Source: Desulfovibrionaceae bacterium
GTDB lineage: Bacteria > Desulfobacterota > Desulfovibrionia > Desulfovibrionales > Desulfovibrionaceae
Length of the DNA: 64,000 nucleotides
Assembly (NCBI GenBank): GCA_015709315.1
Contig: JACCQI010000003.1
Location: forward strand, 62,001 to 126,000
Direction: 5' to 3'
Shown here piece by piece: positions 17,935 through 27,494 of this stretch. Both the position numbers and the translations under genes were made by a program. The notes beneath the pieces are model-generated. The model saw nothing but the letters and a program-made list of their open reading frames with translations. It searched no databases and was not told where the DNA came from. The first letter of the stretch is position 1, and the number at the start of each line of letters is the position of its first letter.

Positions 17935-17962
17935 ACAAATGGCGATTTCGTGCAACTGGGGA

Positions 17963-18523
17963 TTACTCCTGGGAAAGCCCGACCTCCGGGGCAATGGCCG
18001 TGATGGAGTCGATGGCGATTTGCAGGAATTCGCCCAGTTCCAGGCCGATCTTGTCGCATTCGCGGATGCAGTCGCGGTTGACGCTGGCGGCGAACGCCTT
18101 GTCCTTCATCTTCTTTTTCAGGCTTTTGACCTTCATGCCGTCGATCTTGGTGGGCCGGACCAGCGCCCCGGCGTGGACCAGTCCGGTGACGGTCTCGCCG
18201 CAGCGCAGGGCAAAGTCGAATTCGGTTTCCGGGGCCTCCGCGCCGTTCATCTCGAAGGCGTGGCGGCGGATGGCGGCCAGGGCCTCCTCCGGGAGCCTGT
18301 CCCCGAGCATGTCCACGGTGTCCAGCCCGTGGCGGGCCTCGCCTGCCATGGTGGAGTAGTCCAGGTCGTGCAGCAGCCCGGTGACGCCCCACAGTTCCTC
18401 GTCGCGGTCGAGCCGCGCCGCCAGGCCGCGCAGGACGGCCTCGGATTCCAGGCAGTGGTGGACCAGGTTGTCTTCCTTGATGTGCTCCTTGAGCAGGGAC
18501 AGTGCTTCTTTGCGGTCGATCAT
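17963..18523 (-). CDS. HD-domain phosphohydrolase
   Basis: A 186-residue HDIG-type protein. Ligands expected of the HD fold are visible as VHHCLESE near residue 21, GLLHDLDY (the HD pair at about residues 52-53), and RRHAFEMNG. The C-terminal third is Lys-rich and helical (VKSLKKKMKDKAFA) with VNRDCIRECDKIGLEL. Similar small proteins are listed as HDIG hydrolases with unknown nucleotide substrates. GATA-TG-preceded ATG 18523 has AAGGA upstream. It is the gene upstream of cbiQ but is separated from it by the hairpin described above. Confidence 0.85.
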   Translation of the reverse strand: MIDRKEALSLLKEHIKEDNLVHHCLESEAVLRGLAARLDRDEELWGVTGLLHDLDYSTMAGEARHGLDTVDMLGDRLPEEALAAIRRHAFEMNGAEAPETEFDFALRCGETVTGLVHAGALVRPTKIDGMKVKSLKKKMKDKAFAASVNRDCIRECDKIGLELGEFLQIAIDSITAIAPEVGLSQE

Positions 18524-18622
18524 GGCATATCCTTGTTTTTGTAATGAAAGTATTCGGCGATCATGCCTCAGCGCAGGGCCGGGGTCCAGTGACGGATGGG
18601 CGGGTTTTCATGCAATACAGGC

Positions 18623-19585
18623 CTATTCGGCTCCGTAGAGCCAGCAGGCGGTTTTCACCCCGCCGCCCACTTCCATGAGTTGGGGGCGGCCCCGGCGGCA
18701 TTTGTCGAACGCCTCGGGGCAGCGCGGGTGGAACGGGCAGCCGGACGGCGGGTTCATGGGCGAGGGCAGGTCGCCCGTGAGCGCGATGCGCTCGGGCTGC
18801 CGGGCCGGGTCGGGCGGCAGGACGGCCGAGAGCAGGGCCTTTGTATACGGGTGCTTCGGGGCGGCGAACAGGGTTTGGCTCGGCCCGATTTCCATGATCC
18901 GGCCCAGGTACATGACGGCCACGTTGTCCGAGATGTGGCTGACCACGGACAGGTCGTGGGAGATGAACACGTAGGTCAGGTCGAACCGCTTCTGTAAATC
19001 CTTGAGCAGGCCGAGGACCTGGGCCTGCACGGACACGTCCAGGGCGGACACCGGCTCGTCGCAGACGATCAGGTCCGGGTCCAGGGCCAGGGTGCGGGCC
19101 ACGGCCACGCGCTGCCGTTGGCCGCCGGAAAATTCGTGCGGGTAACGCTCCCCGAATTCCTTGCGCAGTCCCACGAGGCGCAGCAGCTCGATGACTTTCT
19201 CCCGCCGTTCTTTCTTGGTGCCGATGGCGTGGATGTCCAGGCTTTCCCGGATGATGGAGCCGATCTTCTGGCGCGGGTTGAGGGAGGAATACGGGTCCTG
19301 GAAGACCATCTGCATGCGGCGGCGGAGCTTCTTCTCGTCCCAGGCATTGAGGGCCTTGCCCCCGAAGACCACCTCGCCCGCAGTGATGCGCTCCAGGCCC
19401 ATGATGCACTTGGCCAGCGTGGATTTGCCGCAGCCGGATTCCCCGACCAGGCCCAGGGTCTCGCCCCGGTTCACGGTCAGGCTGACGCCGTCCACGGCCC
19501 GCACGGTCCCGGCCTGGAGGCCGAGCATGCCGTTTTTCACCTTGAAGTGCTTGGCCACGTTTATCAATTCGAGCAGCGGGGGCAT
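18623..19585 (-). CDS. dppF: Dipeptide/oligopeptide ABC transporter ATPase, DppF/OppF type
   Basis: Second ATPase of a peptide (or nickel) importer. The 320-residue protein has Walker A GESGCGKST, Q-loop VFQDPYSSLNPRQ, signature EFSGGQRQRV, Walker B LIVCDEPVSALD and switch ISHDLSVV. The C-terminal oligopeptide/dipeptide domain is present with the four-Cys pattern typical of OppF/DppF (CPFHPRC, CRRGRP, CWLY), which can hold a 4Fe-4S cluster. Its ribosome site CAGGA is inside the terminal repeat of the element at 19590-19821. No permease or binding-protein gene is adjacent. Confidence 0.93.
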   Translation of the reverse strand: MPPLLELINVAKHFKVKNGMLGLQAGTVRAVDGVSLTVNRGETLGLVGESGCGKSTLAKCIMGLERITAGEVVFGGKALNAWDEKKLRRRMQMVFQDPYSSLNPRQKIGSIIRESLDIHAIGTKKERREKVIELLRLVGLRKEFGERYPHEFSGGQRQRVAVARTLALDPDLIVCDEPVSALDVSVQAQVLGLLKDLQKRFDLTYVFISHDLSVVSHISDNVAVMYLGRIMEIGPSQTLFAAPKHPYTKALLSAVLPPDPARQPERIALTGDLPSPMNPPSGCPFHPRCPEAFDKCRRGRPQLMEVGGGVKTACWLYGAE

Positions 19586-19589
19586 GGGC

Positions 19590-19817
19590 TTAGTCCTGAT
19601 ATTGCACGAGTCGGGGGTGCCGGAGATGCGAGGCGCCGGTGGTGCCGCTGTAGTATCTACTGCAAACCGGCGGGAACGAAGCGGATTCGGTGCCCCCGGC
19701 TCGCCCGAAGGGTGAAAAATATGGGCTGCCTTCAAAAGGGACAACCAGCCATAATATTGTGTTTTTATTCTTCATCGTTCTATAATTTTGGCTCATATTT
19801 TTCATGTAATTTCAGGA

Positions 19818-19821
<4 letters not shown>
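19590..19821. mobile_element. 232-bp MITE-like element with 17-bp terminal inverted repeats
   Basis: The space between dppD and dppF is bounded by TTAGTCCTGATATTGCA (19590-19606) and the reverse complement TTAGTCCTGAAATTACA (19805-19821), identical at 15 of 17 positions. Inside, 19608-19622 pairs with 19688-19702 as a 15-bp stem whose three non-Watson-Crick pairs are all G-U when read as plus-strand RNA, and 19651-19668 forms a further small hairpin. The right end supplies the stop codon of dppD and the left end the ribosome site of dppF. No transposase and no target-site duplication are seen. Confidence 0.55.
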
Positions 19822-20789
<968 letters not shown>

Positions 20790-20859
20790 GGAGGATTCAT
20801 CCGGTTCGCCCCCATATACGGCATATCACGGCGAACGTAAATGATATCGGGGATATGAA

Positions 20860-22182
20860 ATGGCGGAAGTGGCGATCATAGGCGGCGGACTGGCCGGATG
20901 CGACGCGGCCTGGCAATTGGCGCGGGCGGGCGTTTCGGTCACGCTTTTCGAGATGAAGCCCGGCAAGCGGTCCGAAGCCCACACCGAGGACGGACTGGCC
21001 GAGCTGGTCTGCTCCAATTCCTTTCGCGCCACCGGCCCGGCGGCGGCCATCGGCCTGCTCAAGGAGGAAATGGCGGCGCTGGGCAGCCTGGTCATGGAGG
21101 CCGCCTTTGCCACGCGGGTTCCCGCGGGCGGGGCGCTGGCCGTGGACCGGACCCGGTTCTCCGACTACGTCACGGACCGGATCGAGGGCCACGAAAACAT
21201 CACCGTGGTCCGCCGGGAGATCGCGTCCCTGGACGACGACGCGCTGGCGGGCAGGGACGCGGTGATCATCGCGGCCGGTCCCCTGGCCGGCAAGGAGTTG
21301 ACCGAGGACCTGATGCGGGCCGTGGGGGATGAGCGGCTCTATTTTTACGACGCCATCGCGCCCATCATCTCCGCCGATTCCGTGGATTATTCCAAAGCCT
21401 TCTGGGGTTCGCGCTGGAAGCCCGAGGATGACGACTATCTCAACTGCCCCATGGACGAGGCCGAGTACAAGGCGTTTGTCCAGGCGCTGCTCGACGGGGA
21501 GAAGGTCAAGCCGCGCGAGTTCGAGCGGGAAAAGCATTTCGAGGCGTGCCTGCCGGTGGAGGCCATGGCCGAGCGGGGCGAGATGACCCTTGCCTTCGGC
21601 CCGCTCAAGCCCGTGGGATTCACGGATCCGCATACCGGGGAGCGGCCCTTTGCCATCGTCCAGCTCCGTCTGGAGAACAAGGAGCGGACCGCCTTCAACC
21701 TGGTGGGTTTCCAGACCAAGCTCAAGTACCCGGAGCAGAAGCGCGTTTTCCGCATGATTCCCGGCCTGGAGAACGCCGAATTCCTGCGTCTGGGGTCCAT
21801 TCATCGCAATACTTACGTCAACGCGCCTCAGGTGCTGGACGAGACCCTGCAATTGAAGGCCCGGCCCGGTTTCTACCTGGCGGGCCAGATCACCGGCGTG
21901 GAAGGGTACCTGGAATCCGCCGCCTGCGGCCTGTGGCTCGGCCTGTCCCTGGGCCGCCGCCTGAGCGGGGGCGAGGTGGTCCGGCCGCCGCGCGAGACCG
22001 CCTTGGGCGCGCTGCTCGGCCATCTGCAAGCCGAGCCGGACAAGGAATTCCAGCCGTCCAACGTCAATTTCGGCCTCATGCCGGGCCTTGGGGAAAAGAT
22101 GAAGAAGAAGCTCCGCAAGGAGGCTTACGGCCGCCGCGCGCAGGAAGCCTTCGCCGCCTGGATCGCCGCCGTCGGACTGTAG
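20860..22182 (+). CDS. trmFO: tRNA uracil-5 methyltransferase, folate-dependent (TrmFO)
   Basis: Makes ribothymidine-54 in the T loop of tRNA using methylenetetrahydrofolate and FADH2. The 440-residue protein starts with the FAD-binding GGGLAGCDAA motif, followed by FEMKPGKRSEAHTEDG and the family-specific VCSNSFR, in which Cys51 corresponds to the catalytic-region cysteine of the B. subtilis enzyme. GQITGVEGYLESAACG near the C-terminus completes the FAD site. Length is typical. TrmFO instead of the SAM-dependent TrmA is normal for deltaproteobacteria-type lineages and Firmicutes. The ATG at 20860 has GGGGA upstream. Confidence 0.96.
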   Translation: MAEVAIIGGGLAGCDAAWQLARAGVSVTLFEMKPGKRSEAHTEDGLAELVCSNSFRATGPAAAIGLLKEEMAALGSLVMEAAFATRVPAGGALAVDRTRFSDYVTDRIEGHENITVVRREIASLDDDALAGRDAVIIAAGPLAGKELTEDLMRAVGDERLYFYDAIAPIISADSVDYSKAFWGSRWKPEDDDYLNCPMDEAEYKAFVQALLDGEKVKPREFEREKHFEACLPVEAMAERGEMTLAFGPLKPVGFTDPHTGERPFAIVQLRLENKERTAFNLVGFQTKLKYPEQKRVFRMIPGLENAEFLRLGSIHRNTYVNAPQVLDETLQLKARPGFYLAGQITGVEGYLESAACGLWLGLSLGRRLSGGEVVRPPRETALGALLGHLQAEPDKEFQPSNVNFGLMPGLGEKMKKKLRKEAYGRRAQEAFAAWIAAVGL

Positions 22183-22310
22183 GGACGTCCTCGTTTCTCC
22201 ATTTTTCCGGCTGATGGCCGCGATAAGCAATCCCGTTGCGGCGGGTATTGCCAATTCTTCCCTGATGTCGCACTGTGAAGGCGTTCATTTCTCAACATAG
22301 GAGTACGACC

Positions 22311-23615
22311 ATGGCCGACAAACCATATGGTCCCCAAACCCTGGCCCTGCATGCGGGCCATATCCCCGACGAAACCGGGGCGCGCGCCGTGCCCATTCAT
22401 CAGACCACGGCCTATCTGTTCAACGACACCGAGCACGCGGCGAACCTGTTCGCCCTCAAGGAGCCCGGCTACATCTATACCCGGCTGAACAACCCGACCA
22501 CCGACGTGCTGGAGAAGCGGCTGGCCGCCCTGCACGGCGGGGCAGGGGCCGTGGCCACGGCTTCGGGCATGGCCGCCATCTTCTACGCGGTATCCGCCAT
22601 CACCTCGGCCGGGCAGAACATCGTCACCGGCTCCAACCTGTACGGCGGCACCCAGACCCTGTTCGAGTACACGCTCAAGCGGTTCGGCATCGAGGCCCGG
22701 TTCGTGGATTCGTCCGATCCGGCCAATTTCGAGGCCGCCATCGACGAAAACACCCGGCTCGTCTATTCCGAGGCCATCGGCAACCCGCGCTGCAACGTGG
22801 ACGACCTGCTGGGCATCGGCCAGGTGGCCCACGCCCACGGCCTGCCGTTCATGCTCGACTGCACCGTGGCCCCGCCGCCCATCTTCAACGCCTTCGACTT
22901 CGGCTGCGACATCGCCGTGTATTCCCTGACCAAGATCGTGGGCGGCCACGGCGTGGCCATGGGCGGCGGCATCGTGGAGAAGGGCGATTTCGACTGGAGC
23001 CGGGGCGGCCGGTATCCCGAGCTGACCGAGCCGGACCACACCTACCATGACCTCAATCTGTGGGAGACATTGGGCGGCGCGGCGGGCCGACCGTGCCCGA
23101 TCTTCACCACCAAGGTGCGCATCGGCATGCTGCGCGACACGGGCGCGTGCATTTCCCCGCAAAACAGCTTCTACATCATCCAGGGCATGGAGACCCTGCC
23201 CCTGCGCGCCCGCAGGCACTGCGAGAACGCCCAGAAGGTGGCCGAGTTTCTGGAAACGCACTATGCCGTCAACTGGGTCAACTACGCGGGCCTGGCCAGC
23301 CACCCGGACAACGACCGGGCCAAGAACACCTTCCCCATGGGGCCGGGCGCGGTCTTCGGCTTCGGCGTCAAGGGCGGCCTGGAAGCGGGGCGGAAGTTCA
23401 TCAATTCCGTTGAGCTGTGTTCGCATCTGGCCAACATCCTGGATGCCAAGACCCTGGTCATCCACCCGGCCTCCACCACGCACGGCCAATCCACCCCGGA
23501 GGAACGGCTTGCCGCGGGCGTGCCGCAGGATTTGATACGCATCTCCGTGGGCCTGGAAGACGCCGAGGACATCATCGAGGACCTGGACCGGGCGCTATCG
23601 AGATCGCAGGCGTAA
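22311..23615 (+). CDS. metY: O-acetylhomoserine sulfhydrylase
   Basis: Converts O-acetylhomoserine (or O-phospho/succinyl analogue) and sulfide into homocysteine, a direct sulfhydrylation that suits a sulfide-producing organism. This 434-residue PLP enzyme of the Cys/Met metabolism family has QTTAYLFND, the YTRLNNPT motif that contacts the cofactor phosphate, SGMAAIFY, and the Schiff-base Lys208 in YSLTKIVGGHG. HPASTTHGQ near the C-terminus is the MetY type. The ribosome site TAGGAG is eight bases before ATG 22311. The 128-base leader has no SAM riboswitch that I can recognise. Confidence 0.94.
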   Translation: MADKPYGPQTLALHAGHIPDETGARAVPIHQTTAYLFNDTEHAANLFALKEPGYIYTRLNNPTTDVLEKRLAALHGGAGAVATASGMAAIFYAVSAITSAGQNIVTGSNLYGGTQTLFEYTLKRFGIEARFVDSSDPANFEAAIDENTRLVYSEAIGNPRCNVDDLLGIGQVAHAHGLPFMLDCTVAPPPIFNAFDFGCDIAVYSLTKIVGGHGVAMGGGIVEKGDFDWSRGGRYPELTEPDHTYHDLNLWETLGGAAGRPCPIFTTKVRIGMLRDTGACISPQNSFYIIQGMETLPLRARRHCENAQKVAEFLETHYAVNWVNYAGLASHPDNDRAKNTFPMGPGAVFGFGVKGGLEAGRKFINSVELCSHLANILDAKTLVIHPASTTHGQSTPEERLAAGVPQDLIRISVGLEDAEDIIEDLDRALSRSQA

Positions 23616-23631
23616 TCGTTCCGCTTTCGGC

Positions 23632-23664
23632 AAAGGGCGTTCGTCGATGGGCGAACGCCCTTTT
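23632..23664 (+). terminator. Intrinsic terminator after metY
   Basis: AAAGGGCGTTCG (23632-23643) pairs with CGAACGCCCTTT (23652-23663), eight-base loop, T tract at the 3' end. Downstream, 23665-23780 is strikingly AT-rich compared with the rest of the window and contains the tandem copy TTATACGG-TTATACGA at 23741-23756. Confidence 0.88.
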
Positions 23665-23794
23665 ATTGCTCAAATATTCAAATCGTTATTGCATTCCGCA
23701 TTGTTCTAAATTAAACAACAATACGATTTCTACAGCGAAATTATACGGTTATACGATATGTTACAGTAATTTATCCGGGGGTTGGAGGTTGCGC

Positions 23795-26041
23795 GTGGGA
23801 AAGCGTCGTAGTGATTTGTTGTGTCTGTTGCTGGTTGTGTTGTTGCTGTCCGCGTGCCAGGCGTCCATGAGCGGGAAGACCGAAGGGTATTCGTTTTTCC
23901 ATACTCCGGGTGATCATGTGGGTGAACTGGTTGCGGACCGGGACTATGCTCAGGCCGCTACTGTCTATGACCGGCAGGCGGATTGGTTCGCCCAGAATCT
24001 GGACAATCCCGATATCCGGCATCTGCTCGATCAGGTGGCGGCCGGGCTGAAAGCGGAGCGCGCGCCCGAACTGGAATCGGCCCTGTCCCGCGTCCGGGAG
24101 ATGGAATGGCCGACCGCGCCCGGCAATTGGAACCGGGTCAAGGTCGATCTGGCCGCGCTGCAAACGGCCGTCGGCGATGTCTCCGGCATCGGCCTGTTCC
24201 GCAATCCCACCTTTGCCTGGCCGCTTGTCGGCGAGGCGCAAAAAAGTCTTGATGAAAAGCGGGAGGCGATTCTCGCCTCGGCCCCGGCGGAGTTCGCGCA
24301 GTACCCGGTGCAAACCGCCGAGAGCTTTTTCTCCGCTTACCCGGCCGAGCTGCCGGACCGGGCCTTTATGGCAGAGCAGGCAGATGCGTGGACGAAGGCG
24401 GTAGCCGCCGCCGACGGCCCGGCGCTGTTGCATCTGAATAAAGTCTATGGCCCGTTGCTTTCCGAGGAGGAAAAGTCCCGGTTGGCCCGGTCGTATTTCA
24501 CGATCCGTTGTCCAGCCGCCGGAAAGGCCGACATGAAGACCATCATGGCGGCCATGGCCGAGGTCGGGGAGAACGGCCTTGAGCTTGCGTCCGTGCCCGG
24601 CGTGAAGATCGCCTTCCTGGAAGGCACCAGCCAGGTGCTGCGCGACAAGGGCGTCATCGAGTTTCCCGTGGGCGTGGACATGGACCTTCCCTTCGAGGCC
24701 GTGAACGGCGACTTGAAGAAGGGGTTCGAGAGCAAGGCCGTCAGGGAAGCGGACATCGTCATTCTCTTCAATCTCGCGTCAACGCGCATTGATCGGCGCG
24801 TGGACACCAGCAACTATGTCAAATCGACCTATCTGGCCGGGTACCAAAAGGTGCCCAACCCCGAATGGGACGTGCTGCAGGTGGAGCTTCAGCAGGCCAA
24901 CACCGAGGTGCTGACGGCCACCACGGAAAAACTGAATACCAATACCGGCGATCCATGGGTCAATCTCGGCAACGCCATAGCCAACATCGGGACCGAGTCC
25001 AAAATCGACGAGGCCAAGGACAAGATCGAGGAGTTGAAGCAGAAGGTCAGGGAGACGCCCCGCTACATAGACGAGCCGGTGTACGAGCCGTATCGCTACC
25101 AGCGCGTGGAGATGGAGGTGCTGAAGGCTGGTTCCGTGCAGTATTACATCATCGACCAGCGGAAGAAGCGGTACTACACGGATTTTTTCGACGTGTCCGC
25201 CAAGGAGTTCTTTACCGTCGCCTATAACCTGTCCGACCAGGACCCCGATCTCGAAAAGCACACGTCCGTCAACGTCACGGAGGAGATGGTCGATGCCTAC
25301 GAGAAGGAGCCGATTACCGTCAAGCTGTCGGAATTGCTCGACCAATATGCCGCGAACAAGGTCAAGGCCCGCAAGCTTACGTCCCTGAACGCCATCCGCA
25401 AGGATGTCATCAAGAACCGGAATGTCGCCGTGGCCAGTGCCGAGAAGCAGGAGTACGGCTTTGACAGGCGTGACGACAAGCGGTTCGAGAGCGTGGTCAG
25501 GGTGAACAATTCAAGCGGGTTCGGCACCGGCTTTTACGTCACTGACGATGTCGTCCTGACCAACTATCACGTGGTCGAGGAGCAGAAGTTCGTGGAGATG
25601 AAGAAATGGGACAAGACCGAGACCTTCGGAAAGGTCTTTGCCAAGGACGTGCGGTTGGACCTGGCCCTGGTCAAGGTGCAGGACCGGGGAGCGCCCGTCT
25701 GTTTCTATAGTTCCCGGACCATCAAGATCGGGGAAACCGTCGAGGCGATAGGCCACCCCAAGGGGAATGACTTCACCTTGACGCGCGGCGTGATCAGCAC
25801 GATCCGCGAACACACGACCATTACGGGCGTCAAGGGCAAGCCGGTCCTGTTCATCCAGACCGACACGCCCATCAATTGCGGCAATTCCGGCGGTCCCTTG
25901 TTCTATGGCGACAAGGTGGTGGGAGTGAACGACTGGGGCTTCAGCAAGCAGATCGCCGAAGGGCTGAACTTCAGCATCCATTATTCCGAGGTCTTTAAGT
26001 TTCTGGACGACAACGGCATTGCCTACAGGAAGGACAAATGA
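23795..26041 (+). CDS. Lipoprotein with C-terminal trypsin-like serine protease domain
   Basis: A 748-residue secreted lipoprotein. The signal peptide ends in a lipobox L18-S19-A20-Cys21. Residues about 22-560 are an unfamiliar mostly helical domain. From about residue 570 comes a trypsin-like (S1C/DegP type) protease: GTGFYVTDDVVLTNYHVV with His592, RLDLALVKV with Asp622 and CGNSGGPLF with Ser698, so the catalytic triad is complete. There is no PDZ domain. The start is GTG 23795, six bases after GGAGG; TTG 23789 abuts that site. It overlaps the TraT-like gene, and its AT-rich leader suggests horizontal transfer. Confidence 0.87.
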   Translation: MGKRRSDLLCLLLVVLLLSACQASMSGKTEGYSFFHTPGDHVGELVADRDYAQAATVYDRQADWFAQNLDNPDIRHLLDQVAAGLKAERAPELESALSRVREMEWPTAPGNWNRVKVDLAALQTAVGDVSGIGLFRNPTFAWPLVGEAQKSLDEKREAILASAPAEFAQYPVQTAESFFSAYPAELPDRAFMAEQADAWTKAVAAADGPALLHLNKVYGPLLSEEEKSRLARSYFTIRCPAAGKADMKTIMAAMAEVGENGLELASVPGVKIAFLEGTSQVLRDKGVIEFPVGVDMDLPFEAVNGDLKKGFESKAVREADIVILFNLASTRIDRRVDTSNYVKSTYLAGYQKVPNPEWDVLQVELQQANTEVLTATTEKLNTNTGDPWVNLGNAIANIGTESKIDEAKDKIEELKQKVRETPRYIDEPVYEPYRYQRVEMEVLKAGSVQYYIIDQRKKRYYTDFFDVSAKEFFTVAYNLSDQDPDLEKHTSVNVTEEMVDAYEKEPITVKLSELLDQYAANKVKARKLTSLNAIRKDVIKNRNVAVASAEKQEYGFDRRDDKRFESVVRVNNSSGFGTGFYVTDDVVLTNYHVVEEQKFVEMKKWDKTETFGKVFAKDVRLDLALVKVQDRGAPVCFYSSRTIKIGETVEAIGHPKGNDFTLTRGVISTIREHTTITGVKGKPVLFIQTDTPINCGNSGGPLFYGDKVVGVNDWGFSKQIAEGLNFSIHYSEVFKFLDDNGIAYRKDK

Positions 26042-26787
26042 TGAAAGTTTTACGGATCGCATTGGTATTGAGCCTGGCGCTGGCCGTGGCGAGCTGCACC
26101 GCCTCCAGGAGCCGCATGGGCATGGTCCAGGCCGATGACGGCCTGATGTACGGTTCGGCCATGGACAGCCAGTTCATCGTCGATTCCAGCCTGTTCGAGA
26201 ACAACCGGCTCAAGCTCAGGATCAGGAACACCTCCGGCGACAACGCCTTCGACCTCCACGGGTTCCGGCGGCAGTTGGAGGACGCCTACACCGCCAACGG
26301 ATACGAGCTGGTCACGGGCAACGACTTCGGCATACTGCTCGACGTCAACGTGTCGTATTCGGGCCAGATCCAAGAGGACATGAGCCAGGAGTTCGGCACG
26401 GTGGGCATGATGGGCGGCGGGGCCGCGGGCGGCTACTACGGCGGCACGCGCGACGGGCTGGCCGGAGGAGCGGCCGGGGCCGTGGGCGGAGCGACCGCCG
26501 GAGCCGCGCTCGGGCATGTCATCGGCTCCTACATCACCGACGACACCTACATCATCATTTCCCACATCACCCTGGCGACCATCGCTCCCAAGGAGGAGGG
26601 CGACGGCACGACCATCGTTTTCGGCAAGGACAAGAAGATCAAGCGCAAGCGGAACAACTTCCGGGGATACCGGCAGCGGTCCACGACCAAGCTGGGCGTG
26701 TACGCGGGCGGCCGCAACGTGGACCAGCAGGAGATCGTCGGCGGCGTCCGGCAACGCATGCTGCGCATCCTGAGCGACATCATCTGA
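26038..26787 (+). CDS. TraT-like complement-resistance/surface-exclusion lipoprotein
   Basis: A 249-residue predicted outer-membrane lipoprotein (lipobox V17-A18-S19-Cys20). It follows the TraT pattern: LKLRIRNTSGDNAFDL near residue 60, an ANGYELVTGNDFGILLDVNV strand region, a Gly/Ala-rich hydrophobic stretch with GGAAGAVGGATAGAALG, then ITDDTYIIISHITLA and a basic region. TraT of F plasmids blocks mating-pair formation and confers serum resistance; chromosomal homologues have no proven role. The start overlaps the protease stop (ATG 26038 or 26041), indicating translational coupling. No conjugation genes are nearby. Confidence 0.83.
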   Translation: MMKVLRIALVLSLALAVASCTASRSRMGMVQADDGLMYGSAMDSQFIVDSSLFENNRLKLRIRNTSGDNAFDLHGFRRQLEDAYTANGYELVTGNDFGILLDVNVSYSGQIQEDMSQEFGTVGMMGGGAAGGYYGGTRDGLAGGAAGAVGGATAGAALGHVIGSYITDDTYIIISHITLATIAPKEEGDGTTIVFGKDKKIKRKRNNFRGYRQRSTTKLGVYAGGRNVDQQEIVGGVRQRMLRILSDII

Positions 26788-26795
26788 TCGTGGAA

Positions 26796-26825
26796 AAAGC
26801 CCCGGCCGACTCGGCCGGGGCTTTG
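26796..26825. terminator. Terminator between convergent traT-like and FTR genes
   Basis: AAAGCCCCGGCCGA (26796-26809) pairs exactly with 26811-26824. Short T tracts flank it on both strands (five A on the left, TTT then GGTTTT on the right), consistent with bidirectional use. Confidence 0.82.
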
Positions 26826-26838
26826 GTTTTCCGGGTGG

Positions 26839-27177
26839 CTAGAACAGGATATTTTCCGGCGGCCGCCGCTCCGGCACCACCTGCTTCTCGATGGTTCCCT
26901 CGTTGTATTCCCTGCTCACGTACAGGGCGCAGAAGCACGCGCCGTATTCCTTCACGTCTTCCTCGCGGTAGGCGCAGGGGCAGATGATGTCGCGGTCGGC
27001 CTCGACGTCGCCGTTGGCCAGCCGACAGGGGCAGGCCATGTAGCCGAACCGCTCCTTGTTGGTGAGCAGGCTCTCCAGCAGCGGCATGGTCATGTCCATG
27101 TCCGCGTTGAAATGATATCCCTTGGGTTCCTGGATGTTCTTCAGCATCTCGTAAAGCTGCCGTGCGTCCATGATCAT
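26839..27177 (-). CDS. Ferredoxin:thioredoxin reductase catalytic subunit-like protein
   Basis: FTR passes electrons from ferredoxin through a 4Fe-4S cluster to the disulfide of a thioredoxin or glutaredoxin. The 112-residue protein has the six-plus-one cysteine pattern of the catalytic subunit: ACPCRL, then CPCA, then GACFCALY. In the plant enzyme the last motif is CHC; here Phe replaces the His beside the redox cysteine. No variable (alpha) subunit is present. The gene overlaps the preceding glutaredoxin gene (ATG 27177 over its TGA; ATG 27171 is an alternative start), so its likely partner is that glutaredoxin. Confidence 0.9.
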   Translation of the reverse strand: MIMDARQLYEMLKNIQEPKGYHFNADMDMTMPLLESLLTNKERFGYMACPCRLANGDVEADRDIICPCAYREEDVKEYGACFCALYVSREYNEGTIEKQVVPERRPPENILF

Positions 27178-27425
27178 TCCCCCTTGAGCGCGTCGTCGAT
27201 CTTGTCCTTGTGAAAGCCCACCACGACCTTGTCCTTGATGACGATGGTGGGGAAGGAGACGGCGGGATTGAATTTCTTGATTTCCTCAACGGCCTGCTTG
27301 CGGTCGTCGCCGGTCAGTTCGTCCACATGGACGCAATCGTATTTGATGCCGCATTCATCCAGGTACTTCTTGGCATTGCGGCAATGGATGCATGTGGAGA
27401 GGGCAAAGACTTTGACGTCGTTCAT
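27174..27425 (-). CDS. Glutaredoxin/NrdH-like redoxin
   Basis: An 83-residue thioredoxin-fold protein with the active site CIHC at about residues 11-14 (LSTCIHCRNAKKYL), the cis-Pro in VSFPTIVI, and FHKDKIDDAL at the end, as in glutaredoxin and NrdH-type redoxins. It probably reduces disulfides in the cytoplasm and accepts electrons from the co-encoded FTR subunit. ATG 27425 was chosen because GGAGG stands nine bases upstream; a longer in-frame reading from 27479 has no ribosome site. It follows the amino-acid permease gene by 69 bases on the same strand. Confidence 0.9.
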   Translation of the reverse strand: MNDVKVFALSTCIHCRNAKKYLDECGIKYDCVHVDELTGDDRKQAVEEIKKFNPAVSFPTIVIKDKVVVGFHKDKIDDALKGE

Positions 27426-27494
27426 CGTATGGGCCTCCGAATTGGACGGTTGACGGTTTTTCCGGCGGATTTTCCGCACCTGCGGCAGCGCGGC

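Noticed and set aside
19590-19805. A 71-codon minus-strand frame in the element between dppD and dppF
   Set aside because: It has no clear ribosome site, runs through the terminal repeats and structured part of the element, and its product shows no domain.
22183-22310. Possible SAM or SAH riboswitch upstream of metY
   Set aside because: The 128-base leader lacks the conserved SAM-I, SAM-II or SAH motifs and has no terminator; nothing supports a riboswitch.
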